A DNA stretch of 64,000 nucleotides from Sphingobacterium puteale (GTDB lineage: Bacteria; Bacteroidota; Bacteroidia; Sphingobacteriales; Sphingobacteriaceae): the NCBI RefSeq assembly GCF_003627955.1, contig NZ_RBWS01000021.1, forward strand, positions 18,292-82,291, written 5' to 3'. The notes beneath the pieces were generated by a model. It saw only the letters and a list, made by a program, of their open reading frames with translations, was not told the origin of the DNA and ran no database searches. Positions 27,394 to 36,687 of this stretch are shown in pieces. Within the stretch, counting starts at the first letter, position 1. Every line of letters begins with the position of its first letter. A program made the position numbers and the translations under genes.

Positions 27394-28713
27394 TTAATAA
27401 GTTTGACGAATATAAGTAATTATTTTAGCCATTTCTTTACGAATTACAGCTGCGCGATCATCAATATAATTATTATTCATAAAAGAGAAAGCAAGCCGTC
27501 TTCCGGATCGTGTGATCAGATAACCGCTCTGATTATACACTGAGGTAATTGTTCCGGTTTTTGCAAATACAAAAGGCTCCCCTTGGTCTTTACTATAGGT
27601 CCGTTTCAAGGTACCATCTACTCCGCCGGCAGGAAACAGCCGAAACAGCACCTTTTCATCGGGTATCTTATTTTTCAGAAGCACCAGAAGGTCAACGTTA
27701 TTCTGTGGTGTAACCTTGTTATAGGAAGACAGCCCCGACCCATCAAAAATTGCCACTTCATCTGAAAAAAAGCTATAGACCTTATTTTTCATCCAATCCC
27801 GCACAAGATAAGTATCGAACTGTCCAAATTGTTTCCGGGTACACATCATCAAAAATTGCTCAGCAATAAAATTATCACTGGGCAACATCATTTCACGTAG
27901 GAGATTTTTGGTTTCTCCTGAATACAATATTTTTGTATCATTTGGTTTTTTATAGGCCAACAGATTTACCTTCTTGCCCAGCGTATCCGACAACAATTTC
28001 ACAAATAAACTATCGGAATAGATAAAAGGTACCTCATTGACATAATCATTTGGTACGGGTCGTTTTGACATCCAGAAAGTATTGCTCCGAAACGAGCGTG
28101 AAAGTTCAAAGTCACCCAATTTAGGTTGCGGTAAAAAATCCAGATCCTTTTGAAAATACCCCGGAGAAGTGTTTAAATGGTTGTATCCCTTTTGACGAAA
28201 AGTAACCACATTTCCATAGATCGGGAAGGTACTTATTTCAGGCTGATAATATGCCTCAAAATCCTCCATTGCCCAACCATGTGCGTAGAACTTATTCTTC
28301 ATTGTTCCGGGCACCATATAGATCGTTTTGTTCGTTCTTTTCAGAAAATTATAGACCACCCGCGTATCCAGCCGATTGTGCAAAAAAGTCGGATCACCTG
28401 TTCCCCAGATCAGTAAAGAATCGCCGCGTTCGACGTACTCCAACCCGGGTATGGAGTCTCCCAGAAGCTCCAGTGCGGCATAAGTCGTATACATTTTAGT
28501 ATTCGAAGCCGGTGTAAAATGTTTATTGCCATTGACGTCCATGACAAACTTATTTGCCGTTAAATCATATAATGAAAATCCATAAAAATGGTCATTCAAT
28601 ATTTTGGATTCCTGAAGCATCCGATAGACGTCTTCAAAATCCTGGGACTTTACAATACGGGTAGAAAATAGGGCAAGCCAAAGCAGTAATATTGTACGCA
28701 GGGAATTTTTCAT
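27394..28713 (-). CDS. PBP4-like D-Ala-D-Ala carboxypeptidase (S13)
   Basis: A 439-residue exported penicillin-binding protein of the S13 (DacB/PBP4) family, trimming or cutting peptidoglycan peptides. Motifs: SNTK (Ser70-Lys73) in TPASNTKMY, SDN in MLPSDNFIAEQF, and KTG in FAKTGTIT, the three catalytic boxes. The signal peptide covers about residues 1-23. I place the start at ATG 28713: the longer reading begins at 28821 inside the SusD terminator. First gene of the UMF1/LutA/epimerase operon. Confidence 0.88.
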   Translation of the reverse strand: MKNSLRTILLLWLALFSTRIVKSQDFEDVYRMLQESKILNDHFYGFSLYDLTANKFVMDVNGNKHFTPASNTKMYTTYAALELLGDSIPGLEYVERGDSLLIWGTGDPTFLHNRLDTRVVYNFLKRTNKTIYMVPGTMKNKFYAHGWAMEDFEAYYQPEISTFPIYGNVVTFRQKGYNHLNTSPGYFQKDLDFLPQPKLGDFELSRSFRSNTFWMSKRPVPNDYVNEVPFIYSDSLFVKLLSDTLGKKVNLLAYKKPNDTKILYSGETKNLLREMMLPSDNFIAEQFLMMCTRKQFGQFDTYLVRDWMKNKVYSFFSDEVAIFDGSGLSSYNKVTPQNNVDLLVLLKNKIPDEKVLFRLFPAGGVDGTLKRTYSKDQGEPFVFAKTGTITSVYNQSGYLITRSGRRLAFSFMNNNYIDDRAAVIRKEMAKIITYIRQTY

Positions 28714-28790
28714 TGGTTCAAACATACAAAAAAGAGCACTAACTCCATTTCTCCCATTGCCAAAATTCAGATACAAATCAGTTAAAACAG

Positions 28791-28822
28791 CAAAAGGAGG
28801 ATTAATTTCCTCCTTTTGCATT
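28791..28822 (-). terminator. terminator of the susCD operon
   Basis: Stem GCAAAAGGAGGA / TCCTCCTTTTGC, 6-base loop, directly after the SusD stop. Confidence 0.85.
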
Positions 28823-28836
28823 TATTACATCAGTTA

Positions 28837-30573
28837 TTAGTAGCCTGGGTTCTGTGTGAGGCTACCGTTACTTTTATTGATTTCCTCCTGTGGAATTGGG
28901 AAATAAGCATTTTTATCCGCATATGCTTTGCTTTTAAAGACGGGGAGAATACCGCCTTCAAACTTTGCATAATTTGCGATAACCTCTTTTGCTATACCCC
29001 AGCGCACCAAGTCAAAGAAACGGTGACCTTCCATGGCAAGTTCCAATCTTCTTTCAAATCGGACAGCTTTGCGCGCCTGATCTGGACTCGAAAACGCTGG
29101 ATAGGGTTTAACCAGATACTGCGCTGCGACGGCCCCGCTTCCAGTTCTTTTTGCAGGCAGTTTTGCGGCACGCAACCGAATAGAGTTAACATATTGTAAA
29201 GCATTTGGGAGATTCCCCAGTTCAATCTCGCATTCCGCAGCCATGAGAATGACGTCCGCCAAACGCATGATATTCACATCTAAATCGGTTACATAAGCTG
29301 CACCGGCCTGAGTATGGGCAGCATGTTGACTTTTTGGAATCATCGTCTTTATACCTGTAAATGGACCTCCATGCGGGCGACGACCTTCTTCAGGCCGCAA
29401 CCAAGCATCACCGGGAAACTCCCCATAATCCAGGAAGTTGACACCCCGACGGCCGACCGTATAATCAAGACGTGGATCAAATCGCAAATTCAGATTTAAT
29501 TCGTATTTTTTGATCGCTGCTGTATCAGTCAGCAGGATATCGGATGTATAAGGGTTATCACGGTATGAATCATCTAACATTGGAAGTCCATCTGCACCTA
29601 CCTTATAAGCGTTAACAAGATCTATGGACGGTTGGTAAAAACCACAACAACCGACAGGATTCGTTCCATTCAAACCGCTCAACATATCGCCCACATTGGC
29701 ATTGTCACCCCCACCATCAGGATTGATGGCATGCTTGGCCACCAAAAGCGCTTCAAGGCCATTTTCCTTATTCACGTCATAATTATCCTGAAAAGGCATT
29801 GTTGTGATGTCCCGACTGCCAATGACCTCCTTAAATAAAACCAAAGCTTCAGCATATTTTTTCTGATAGAGATATAATTTTCCCAAATAGGCTTTTGCAA
29901 TACGCTGATCCATGCGTCCCCCTTCATCATTGATCTTCTTATCTGGTAGATTTGCTATAGCAATTTTCAGATCGCTTTCAATCATCGGTTGTACATCCTT
30001 GTCATTTTTAACAACCTTTGCATCATCAATGCTTGTATTTTCATCTATATAGGGAATATTTTTAAATACACGCCACAGAAAAAAGTAGTAGTGCGCACGC
30101 AACAATTTCGCTTCACCTTCGATTTCTTTTGCACGCTCGGCTTTAACTGTTTTGCCACCATCTTGATCTTGCTTCAACAAGCGAAGAGTGGTATTCGCAC
30201 GAAGTACCCCTTCATAATACACCTGCCACATGGTGCTCAGGTTGTCGTTGGAGGAAATGGTAGTAAAAGATTCGATCATATTCATGTTCGGCTGGTCGGT
30301 GATCACCGATCCTTTGTGCGCATTATCGGATGTAATTTCTCCGAAAATCCATTGACTTGGCGCCGACCCATAGTTCCCCCAGGTCCCATTTATATTACCG
30401 TTCATAATTCCATAAGCGCCGATCAGAGTGGCTTCTACCCCTTTTTTTCCCTCTATTTGCTCTTCGATCAATTCCCCTTGGGGATTTTTTTCCAAAAACC
30501 CTTTACTGCATCCAAACATGCCAAAAGTTGTCAGTCCCAACAGACTGTATAATAGAATAGTTCTCTTTTTCAT
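28837..30573 (-). CDS. SusD/RagB-like outer-membrane lipoprotein
   Basis: A 578-residue lipoprotein that holds substrate at the cell surface above its SusC channel. Signal with lipobox ending at Cys22 (GMFGCS). SusD features: LRAHYYFFLWRVFKNIPY, four TPR-like helical units, and the C-terminal FERRLELAMEGHRFFDLVRWG, the RagB/SusD signature. Starts 21 bases after the SusC gene. No glycoside hydrolase is in the operon, so the substrate is not indicated by context. Confidence 0.95.
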   Translation of the reverse strand: MKKRTILLYSLLGLTTFGMFGCSKGFLEKNPQGELIEEQIEGKKGVEATLIGAYGIMNGNINGTWGNYGSAPSQWIFGEITSDNAHKGSVITDQPNMNMIESFTTISSNDNLSTMWQVYYEGVLRANTTLRLLKQDQDGGKTVKAERAKEIEGEAKLLRAHYYFFLWRVFKNIPYIDENTSIDDAKVVKNDKDVQPMIESDLKIAIANLPDKKINDEGGRMDQRIAKAYLGKLYLYQKKYAEALVLFKEVIGSRDITTMPFQDNYDVNKENGLEALLVAKHAINPDGGGDNANVGDMLSGLNGTNPVGCCGFYQPSIDLVNAYKVGADGLPMLDDSYRDNPYTSDILLTDTAAIKKYELNLNLRFDPRLDYTVGRRGVNFLDYGEFPGDAWLRPEEGRRPHGGPFTGIKTMIPKSQHAAHTQAGAAYVTDLDVNIMRLADVILMAAECEIELGNLPNALQYVNSIRLRAAKLPAKRTGSGAVAAQYLVKPYPAFSSPDQARKAVRFERRLELAMEGHRFFDLVRWGIAKEVIANYAKFEGGILPVFKSKAYADKNAYFPIPQEEINKSNGSLTQNPGY

Positions 30574-30594
30574 TTTAATTGCTTTATAATTTCG

Positions 30595-33500
30595 TTAAAA
30601 ACCTAAACTTACACCCAACATATACTGCCTAGATTGCGGATATACCCCAAAATCAACCCCCAATGCTGGATAATCCGATGGCGTTGCCGATACTTCCGGA
30701 TCAAGACCTTCGTATTTTGTAATGGTGAATAGATTTGTTACTCCGACATAAGCCCTTAATCTTTTCACGCCTGTATTTGCGCCAAAGAGTTTATCTGTAG
30801 AGAAATTATAACCGATCTGTAAGTTTTTCATCTTAAAGAAGCTTGCATCCTGTACGAAATAGCTAGAAGATGCATACTCATTGGCCGATACCTCTTCTTT
30901 CGTTTGCGATGGAATTAAACTTGATGTATTGCTTGGACTCCATGCATCCAATACGCGTACGCTCTTTTGACCATCAAACACGCCAAAATCCGTAAAGTAA
31001 CGTGTTGCCTCATAGTTCTCATTTCCCTTCGAGCCATAGAAATACATCATGATATCGAAGTTTTTGTAATTGGCATTGAAATTAAGTGAATACGTAAAAT
31101 CCGGATGTGGGCTTCCGATAACGGTATTATCTTTTGCATCAATGATCCCATCACCATTCACATCTTCAAATCTAAAACCTCCCACACGGGCTTTTTCGTA
31201 AGAAGGGTATTGTGTCAGCTCAGCTTCGTTTTGATAAATTCCTGCTACTTTGAATCCATAAAATGCACCAAAAGGTTGCCCTGTTCTCAAAATCGAGGTT
31301 TCCATGCTTCGGAAAGCACCGTATACCACGTCATTGATACCCGGTGCCAAACCAACAATTGTATTTTTGTTTCTTGAGATGTTTGCTCCAATATCGAAGT
31401 TGAATTTGTTCGGATCAGTTTGTTTATGGTGATAATTCAACGAAAACTCCACCCCTTTGTTTTGCATATCGCCAATATTCACATAAGGTGACGCAGCACG
31501 CCCCACAGCAGTAGCAGGCAGCGGCAATGCAAATAACATGTCTGAAGTTTTCTTATTATACCAGTCAAAAGCACCATCAATTTTACCTCCCAAAATCGAG
31601 AAGTCCACTCCTAAGTTTAAGGAAGCAACCTGTTCCCATTTTACATTTTCATTTTGGTAGTTGTTTACCCATAACCCGCTTACTAATTCATTATTTATTG
31701 GATAAGAAGCCGAATTAATAGAAGTCGCATAACGCTTTAAATATTGATAAGACGGGATACGTTGGTTCCCCGTAATACCGTAACCTGCTCTCAATTTCAG
31801 GTCACTTAACCAGCTTACATTTTTCATAAACTCCTCTTGGGATATCCGCCATGCCCCACTCACCCCAGGAAAAGTACCATATTTGTTTTTGGAGCCAAAG
31901 TTTGACGATCCGTCTCTTCTGACTGTTCCACTTAAGATATAGCGATCTTTATAGGAATAATCTACTTTTCCAAAAATGGAGAACAACGATCCCAAAGCAC
32001 CCTCACTTGATGCCGAATTTTTGGAAGCCTGACTCACGTAAAAGAAATCCGTGCTATTGGTAATGAAGTAACCATTTCCATTTCCTTGAACCTGACGATA
32101 GGTATTATCGATCGCCTCTGTTCCCAATAACACATTTAAGCTATGGGCATCATTAAAGTTAGCCTTATAGTTCAATGTATTTGTCCAAGTCCATTCCGTA
32201 TTATAACCTGAGGTCTCTGACGATGCACTATTTGCGCTACCCTCTGTAAACTCCAGATTTGGATAGGTATAACTTAAATTGTAATAATTTTCATATTTGA
32301 TACCAAAGCTTGTTCTAAATGTTAATCCTTTTAATATGTCATACTCTCCAAAAGCATTCCCGAAGAAGAAATTGCTTTTGTTCACATTATCTTTCGCGCG
32401 ATAAGCAATCGCCACAGGATTCTCACCATTTCCCCAGCCGCCTCTGGAACCAGCGAAATTACCGCCTTCATCGTATACAGGAATAATATTCTTGATACGG
32501 TATGCAAATCCGATCGCACTGCCCTCACCGATATAATCGCCGGCCGTATTTGTATTTACACCGATACCATGCCCTTTGGTCATGCTATACTGCATATTTT
32601 CACCAAAACGCAGTTTTTTATTAAAAGCGGAAAAATTCGTATTCGAACGTACATTAAAGCGTTCAAATCCCGTATGGACCACCGTTCCTTTTTGGCCCAA
32701 ATATCCTCCAGAAACCGCATAAGAAGCATTTTCGCCACCTCCAACAGTATTTAATTGATAAGATTGTGTCGGCGCATTCTGGCTCAATTCTTTGAACCAA
32801 TCCGTTCCCGCTTGATTTGCCTTTGTAATTTGAAAAAATTCTTCTTTGTTGTCCGCATAGTTGTATTTGGACATATCAACACTCTTAGGATCAATTTTAT
32901 TTCCAGAAAGTGAACCATAAAGGAGATAATCAGGAAGAGGATCTTTATTCCCATTCAAATCATAGATCTGTTGCGGACTCAGCATCTTGGGGAAACGGCC
33001 ACTATTAGGCACCTGAACACCGTAATACGCATCAAAATTAATCTGTGGTTTGCCAGATTTGCCAGATTTTGTTGTAATGATAACGACACCATTGTTGGCA
33101 CGTGAACCATAGATAGAAGCTGCCGATGCATCTTTCAGCACCTGCATTGTTTCAATGTCATTCTGATTTAGCCAGCTCAATTTACCTTCAAATGGCACGC
33201 CATCAATCACATATAGTGGTTCGTTATTATTAATGGTACTATAGCCCCGGATTTTAATCTGTGGTGTAGAGCCCGGAGCTCCATCTGTGACAACTTGAAC
33301 ACCCGTGGCGCGACCTTGCAGGGACTCCACCGCACTTGCTGCCGGTGTTGTTTTCAATTGGTCCGTATTGACTACAGCAACAGATCCCGTCAGATCTTTC
33401 TTGCGTTGCGTTGAATAGCCTGTCACGACAACCTCTTCCAATGCATCTTCTGAAGAGTTTAAGGAAATTGTCAAATCAGCCTTTCCCGTGACCGTAACTT

Positions 33501-33864
33501 CGGAGCTTGTGTAACCGATGTAGCTCACAACCAATACATCACCTACCTTCCCCTGGATCGTAAATGCGCCGTCCCCATCTGTTGAGGTACCTTTGTTGGT
33601 TCCCTTGATCTTAACGGAGACACCCGTGATGGTCTGCCCCGTAGTAGCATCCTTCACCACACCTTTAATGGGTATTTCTTGTAACCCTTTGGATTTCGTT
33701 AACGAAACGACTTCAATTCTGCCATGGGCAACTACCCCATTGGCTGACACTTGAGCGTTCATTCCTCCTGCAATGAGAAGAGAACTCATAAGCAGAAAAC
33801 TCTTATTGAACTTTTGGCCCAATATGAGATCAAAACAGCGTTTTTGGTCCGTTTTTTTCATCAT
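30595..33864 (-). CDS. SusC/RagA-like TonB-dependent outer-membrane transporter
   Basis: A 1089-residue TonB-dependent channel. In order: signal segment (about 20-38), a carboxypeptidase-regulatory-like domain (about 65-135, IKGVVKDATTGQTITGVSV), TonB box EEVVVTGY (143-150), plug domain (SLQGRATGVQV, KIRGYSTINNNEPLYVIDGV, DASAASIYGSRANNGVVIIT), and a 22-strand barrel ending in the aromatic YMLGVSLGF. The pair with SusD is a minimal polysaccharide-uptake unit without enzymes. The promoter region at 33865-34100 is AT-rich with no clear minus-strand -7 box. Confidence 0.95.
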   Translation of the reverse strand: MMKKTDQKRCFDLILGQKFNKSFLLMSSLLIAGGMNAQVSANGVVAHGRIEVVSLTKSKGLQEIPIKGVVKDATTGQTITGVSVKIKGTNKGTSTDGDGAFTIQGKVGDVLVVSYIGYTSSEVTVTGKADLTISLNSSEDALEEVVVTGYSTQRKKDLTGSVAVVNTDQLKTTPAASAVESLQGRATGVQVVTDGAPGSTPQIKIRGYSTINNNEPLYVIDGVPFEGKLSWLNQNDIETMQVLKDASAASIYGSRANNGVVIITTKSGKSGKPQINFDAYYGVQVPNSGRFPKMLSPQQIYDLNGNKDPLPDYLLYGSLSGNKIDPKSVDMSKYNYADNKEEFFQITKANQAGTDWFKELSQNAPTQSYQLNTVGGGENASYAVSGGYLGQKGTVVHTGFERFNVRSNTNFSAFNKKLRFGENMQYSMTKGHGIGVNTNTAGDYIGEGSAIGFAYRIKNIIPVYDEGGNFAGSRGGWGNGENPVAIAYRAKDNVNKSNFFFGNAFGEYDILKGLTFRTSFGIKYENYYNLSYTYPNLEFTEGSANSASSETSGYNTEWTWTNTLNYKANFNDAHSLNVLLGTEAIDNTYRQVQGNGNGYFITNSTDFFYVSQASKNSASSEGALGSLFSIFGKVDYSYKDRYILSGTVRRDGSSNFGSKNKYGTFPGVSGAWRISQEEFMKNVSWLSDLKLRAGYGITGNQRIPSYQYLKRYATSINSASYPINNELVSGLWVNNYQNENVKWEQVASLNLGVDFSILGGKIDGAFDWYNKKTSDMLFALPLPATAVGRAASPYVNIGDMQNKGVEFSLNYHHKQTDPNKFNFDIGANISRNKNTIVGLAPGINDVVYGAFRSMETSILRTGQPFGAFYGFKVAGIYQNEAELTQYPSYEKARVGGFRFEDVNGDGIIDAKDNTVIGSPHPDFTYSLNFNANYKNFDIMMYFYGSKGNENYEATRYFTDFGVFDGQKSVRVLDAWSPSNTSSLIPSQTKEEVSANEYASSSYFVQDASFFKMKNLQIGYNFSTDKLFGANTGVKRLRAYVGVTNLFTITKYEGLDPEVSATPSDYPALGVDFGVYPQSRQYMLGVSLGF

Positions 33865-34270
33865 AATTTTATAAATAGGTGGTTTAAAAAAATTTATGTT
33901 TATTTCTCTGTTTGTTTTTAATTTGATATTGGTTGTTCAGTTATTGGTCATTCTGCTCTAGCAGGAACAATATGCATTGTTTCAGGCAGCGAGCCCTTTG
34001 GTTATCATTTTTTCCTTTAGTTTGGTTATTCGTAGAAATGTTAAAATCTGTTAAATAAATGTAAAGAATAATAAATATAAAAAAAAAGAAAAATCATAAT
34101 TAAATTACAAACCACTATAAATCAAGTTATTGTAATTAATACACTAAGTCTTATCGCTATACTTTTGTTACAAAAGACAATTCACGGATTTTCTTTGATC
34201 CGGTTTATTCTTATAGCAAGCCTGAATGTCAAATATTCGCCAAATACATTTAAATACGCTAAAAGGTACT
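33865..34270. other. AT-rich divergent intergenic region
   Basis: About 400 bases between the divergent SusC and mqnC genes. Very AT-rich at 34070-34130. No ORF, no tRNA and no strong inverted repeat found; nothing else supported besides the mqnC -7 box at the right edge. Confidence 0.6.
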
Positions 34271-34278
34271 TATATTTG
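34271..34278 (+). promoter_or_regulatory. -7 promoter box of mqnC
   Basis: TATATTTG, with 5 bases to the mqnC ATG. Confidence 0.55.
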
Positions 34279-34283
34279 TTCTG

Positions 34284-35408
34284 ATGAATGTAAGTAGTTT
34301 ATTAGAACGGGCACTCCGATTTGAGTTCCTTTCCAAGGAAGAAGGTGTTTTTTTATATCAAAATGCACCGACAGCTGATTTGACTTTCGTAGCCAATGAA
34401 TTGCGTAAGATACAAGTACCACACGGCAAGGTAACCTGGCAGATCGACAGGAATGTCAATACGACCAACGTCTGTGTTGCAAATTGCAAATTTTGCAATT
34501 TCTTTCGTCGTCCGGGCCACGAAGACAGTTACATCACCGATATCGAGAGCTACAAACAGAAGATTGAAGAGACCTTTAAGTATGGCGGAGATCAACTCCT
34601 TTTACAGGGCGGTCATCACCCTGATTTGGGCATTGAATTTTACAAAAATTTATATAGGCAATTAAAGGAGCTTTACCCTAACTTAAAACTACATTCACTC
34701 GGTCCCCCTGAAATCGCACATATTTCCAAGTTAGAACATATGAGTCATATCGAGGTATTGACGCAGCTGAAAGAGGCGGGGTTAGATTCGTTGCCCGGAG
34801 CCGGAGCAGAAATTCTAAATGACCGGGTCCGGCGTTTGATATCCAAAGGAAAATGTGGCGGCAAAGAATGGCTTGATGTGATGCGTGCCGCACATAAAAT
34901 CAATTTGCCTACTTCTGCCACAATGATGTTTGGCCATATCGAAACCATCGAAGAGCGATTCGAGCATTTGGTCTGGATCAGAGAAGTACAGGATGAAAAA
35001 CCGCAGGATTCCTACGGCTTTATTGCATTTATTCCATGGCCTTTCCAAGATGACGGTACATTATTGAAAAGACTGCGCGGCATTACCAATGATGTGACGG
35101 GAGAAGAGTATATCCGTATGATTGCCTTGAGCAGAATTATGCTGCCCAATATTAAAAATATTCAAGCATCTTGGCTTACAGTTGGAAAACGTACAGCGCA
35201 GTTGTGCCTACATGCCGGAGCCAACGATTTTGGATCCATCATGATTGAAGAAAATGTTGTTTCAGCAGCCGGTGCTCCCCATCGATTCACTTCTAAATCT
35301 ATACAGGAAGCGATTTTGGAAGCGGGCTTTGACCCCCAGCTGAGAACACAAAAATATGATTTTAGAGAACTGCCTGCTCACATGGTCGAGCAAGTCATTA
35401 ACTATTAA
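34284..35408 (+). CDS. mqnC: cyclic dehypoxanthinyl futalosine synthase
   Basis: A 374-residue radical SAM enzyme in the futalosine pathway to menaquinone. The iron-sulfur cluster Cys residues are Cys64, Cys68 and Cys71 (CVANCKFC). Further family signatures are LQGGHHPDLGIEFY, LDSLPGAGAEIL, TSATMMFGHIE and LHAGANDFGSIMIEENVVS. This identifies the organism as a user of the futalosine rather than the classical MenFD route. scpB begins 9 bases downstream, so they share a transcript. Other mqn genes are elsewhere. Confidence 0.96.
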   Translation: MNVSSLLERALRFEFLSKEEGVFLYQNAPTADLTFVANELRKIQVPHGKVTWQIDRNVNTTNVCVANCKFCNFFRRPGHEDSYITDIESYKQKIEETFKYGGDQLLLQGGHHPDLGIEFYKNLYRQLKELYPNLKLHSLGPPEIAHISKLEHMSHIEVLTQLKEAGLDSLPGAGAEILNDRVRRLISKGKCGGKEWLDVMRAAHKINLPTSATMMFGHIETIEERFEHLVWIREVQDEKPQDSYGFIAFIPWPFQDDGTLLKRLRGITNDVTGEEYIRMIALSRIMLPNIKNIQASWLTVGKRTAQLCLHAGANDFGSIMIEENVVSAAGAPHRFTSKSIQEAILEAGFDPQLRTQKYDFRELPAHMVEQVINY

Positions 35409-35417
35409 TACCCGACA

Positions 35418-35978
35418 TTGAAAGACGTTATCAGAAATATTGAAGCAATTATTTTTGCTTCTGCAGAAGGAATAGATCTTGCGGATATCAAACACATCTT
35501 GCAGGAGGCGCTTGCTATTGAAGTATCCAGAGAGGAACTGCGTGAATTGATTAAAAAGATCGAAGATAAATATCGGGATGAAGAGCATGTTCTGGAATTA
35601 CGGTATATCAATAATGCTTATCAGTTTTTGACCAAAGCAGTTTATCATGAGGCAATACAGCAATTACAAAATCACAACAACAAACGTAAGCTCAGTCAGT
35701 CGGCACTCGAAACACTTGCCATCATCGCCTACAGACAGCCGATTACAAAGCTTGAGATCGAACAGATCAGAGGGGTCAGCTGCGATTATTCTGTCCAGAG
35801 ACTTTTAGAAAAGAAACTGATCAAAATAGCCGGAAAAGCCGATACAATTGGTAAACCATTGTTGTATGCGACCAGCCAACAGTTTATGGATCATTTCGGA
35901 ATCAATGGCGTTCGCGATCTTCCACAGCTAAAAGATATCGTCACAGAGGACAACGCAATTGGCGAAACAAATGAGTAA
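35418..35978 (+). CDS. scpB: segregation and condensation protein B
   Basis: A 186-residue ScpB subunit of the SMC-ScpAB condensin complex, two winged-helix domains. Seen: NIEAIIFASAEGIDLADIKHI (first wHTH), LSQSALETLAIIAYRQPITK and EIEQIRGVSCDYSVQRLLEKK (second wHTH). The start is a TTG at 35418, 9 bases after the mqnC stop; no ATG occurs in the first 160 codons in a plausible place and the conserved N-terminus begins right at the TTG, so the TTG start is well supported. Confidence 0.92.
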   Translation: MKDVIRNIEAIIFASAEGIDLADIKHILQEALAIEVSREELRELIKKIEDKYRDEEHVLELRYINNAYQFLTKAVYHEAIQQLQNHNNKRKLSQSALETLAIIAYRQPITKLEIEQIRGVSCDYSVQRLLEKKLIKIAGKADTIGKPLLYATSQQFMDHFGINGVRDLPQLKDIVTEDNAIGETNE

Positions 35979-36131
35979 ATAAAATAAAATAAATTTTTAT
36001 TTTCAAAAAACAATCCAACATACTGATTAACAGAAAAATAAAGACTAATATTTTTTTTAAAAAAAGTTTTAAAAAATAGTTTTCTTCTCTAATTTTACAA
36101 CATTGAATAAGAAACAATAAAGTATTATTTT

Positions 36132-36287
36132 ATGAACACGGCAATATTAGCTACCGAAGATCTTGAAGAAGTAAAATTCGCATCTTTCAATGGACCTGAT
36201 GACGATGACGATGATTTCGATAACGATGATTTCGAAATCCCTGAAATTGAAGGATTGGATGACTTCGATGATGATGATGAATTTTAA
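36132..36287 (+). CDS. small acidic protein (51 residues)
   Basis: An intact short reading frame from ATG 36132 to TAA 36285-36287. The first 18 residues (MNTAILATEDLEEVKFAS) look like an amphipathic helix; the remainder is a highly acidic tail, nearly all Asp and Glu broken up by Phe (for example DDDDDDFDNDDFEIPEI). Net charge is strongly negative. It sits between scpB and a strong bidirectional terminator, where a transcript would end. I do not recognise the family. Possibly a DNA-mimic-like or chaperone-binding peptide, which is speculation. Codon use is Bacteroidota-like. Confidence 0.7.
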   Translation: MNTAILATEDLEEVKFASFNGPDDDDDDFDNDDFEIPEIEGLDDFDDDDEF

Positions 36288-36331
36288 TATTTAGTGCGAT
36301 ATAACACTACCTATTAAAACCAGCGAATCAT

Positions 36332-36379
36332 TTAAAAAAATAAGGCGTTCAATTTGATTGAACGCCTTATTTTTTTAAG
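36332..36379. terminator. bidirectional terminator
   Basis: Stem AAAAAATAAGGCGTTCAAT around TTG, with T7 on the right; between the acidic-protein gene and thioredoxin. Confidence 0.92.
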
Positions 36380-36388
36380 CCTTCCGAT

Positions 36389-36685
36389 CTACTTCGCCTG
36401 GTCTATCAACTTATGCAATTCCATTTTTGGGATCATCCCGCTTTGGCGCCACACTTGTTGACCATTTTTAAATAAGATAAATGTAGGCACACCACTTACT
36501 TTATAAATGGAAGCGATTTTCGGATTTTTATCCACATCAATCTTTATGATGGAAAGATCTTCCTGATAAAATTCCTTCACATCCTGTAATACCGGTGCCA
36601 TCGTCTGGCATGGACCGCACCACGTCGCAAAAAAATCCACTAAAACCAGCGAATTTGATTGAATAATCTGGTCAAAAGTTGCCAT
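36389..36685 (-). CDS. trxA: thioredoxin
   Basis: A 98-residue thioredoxin with the active-site pair Cys23-Cys26 in FFATWCGPCQTMAPVL, cis-Pro in SGVPTFILFKNGQ, and no signal peptide, so cytoplasmic. A disulfide reductase for targets such as ribonucleotide reductase or peroxiredoxins. Last gene of a GH25-rhodanese-thioredoxin operon, 2 bases after the rhodanese stop. Confidence 0.95.
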   Translation of the reverse strand: MATFDQIIQSNSLVLVDFFATWCGPCQTMAPVLQDVKEFYQEDLSIIKIDVDKNPKIASIYKVSGVPTFILFKNGQQVWRQSGMIPKMELHKLIDQAK

Positions 36686-36687
36686 TA

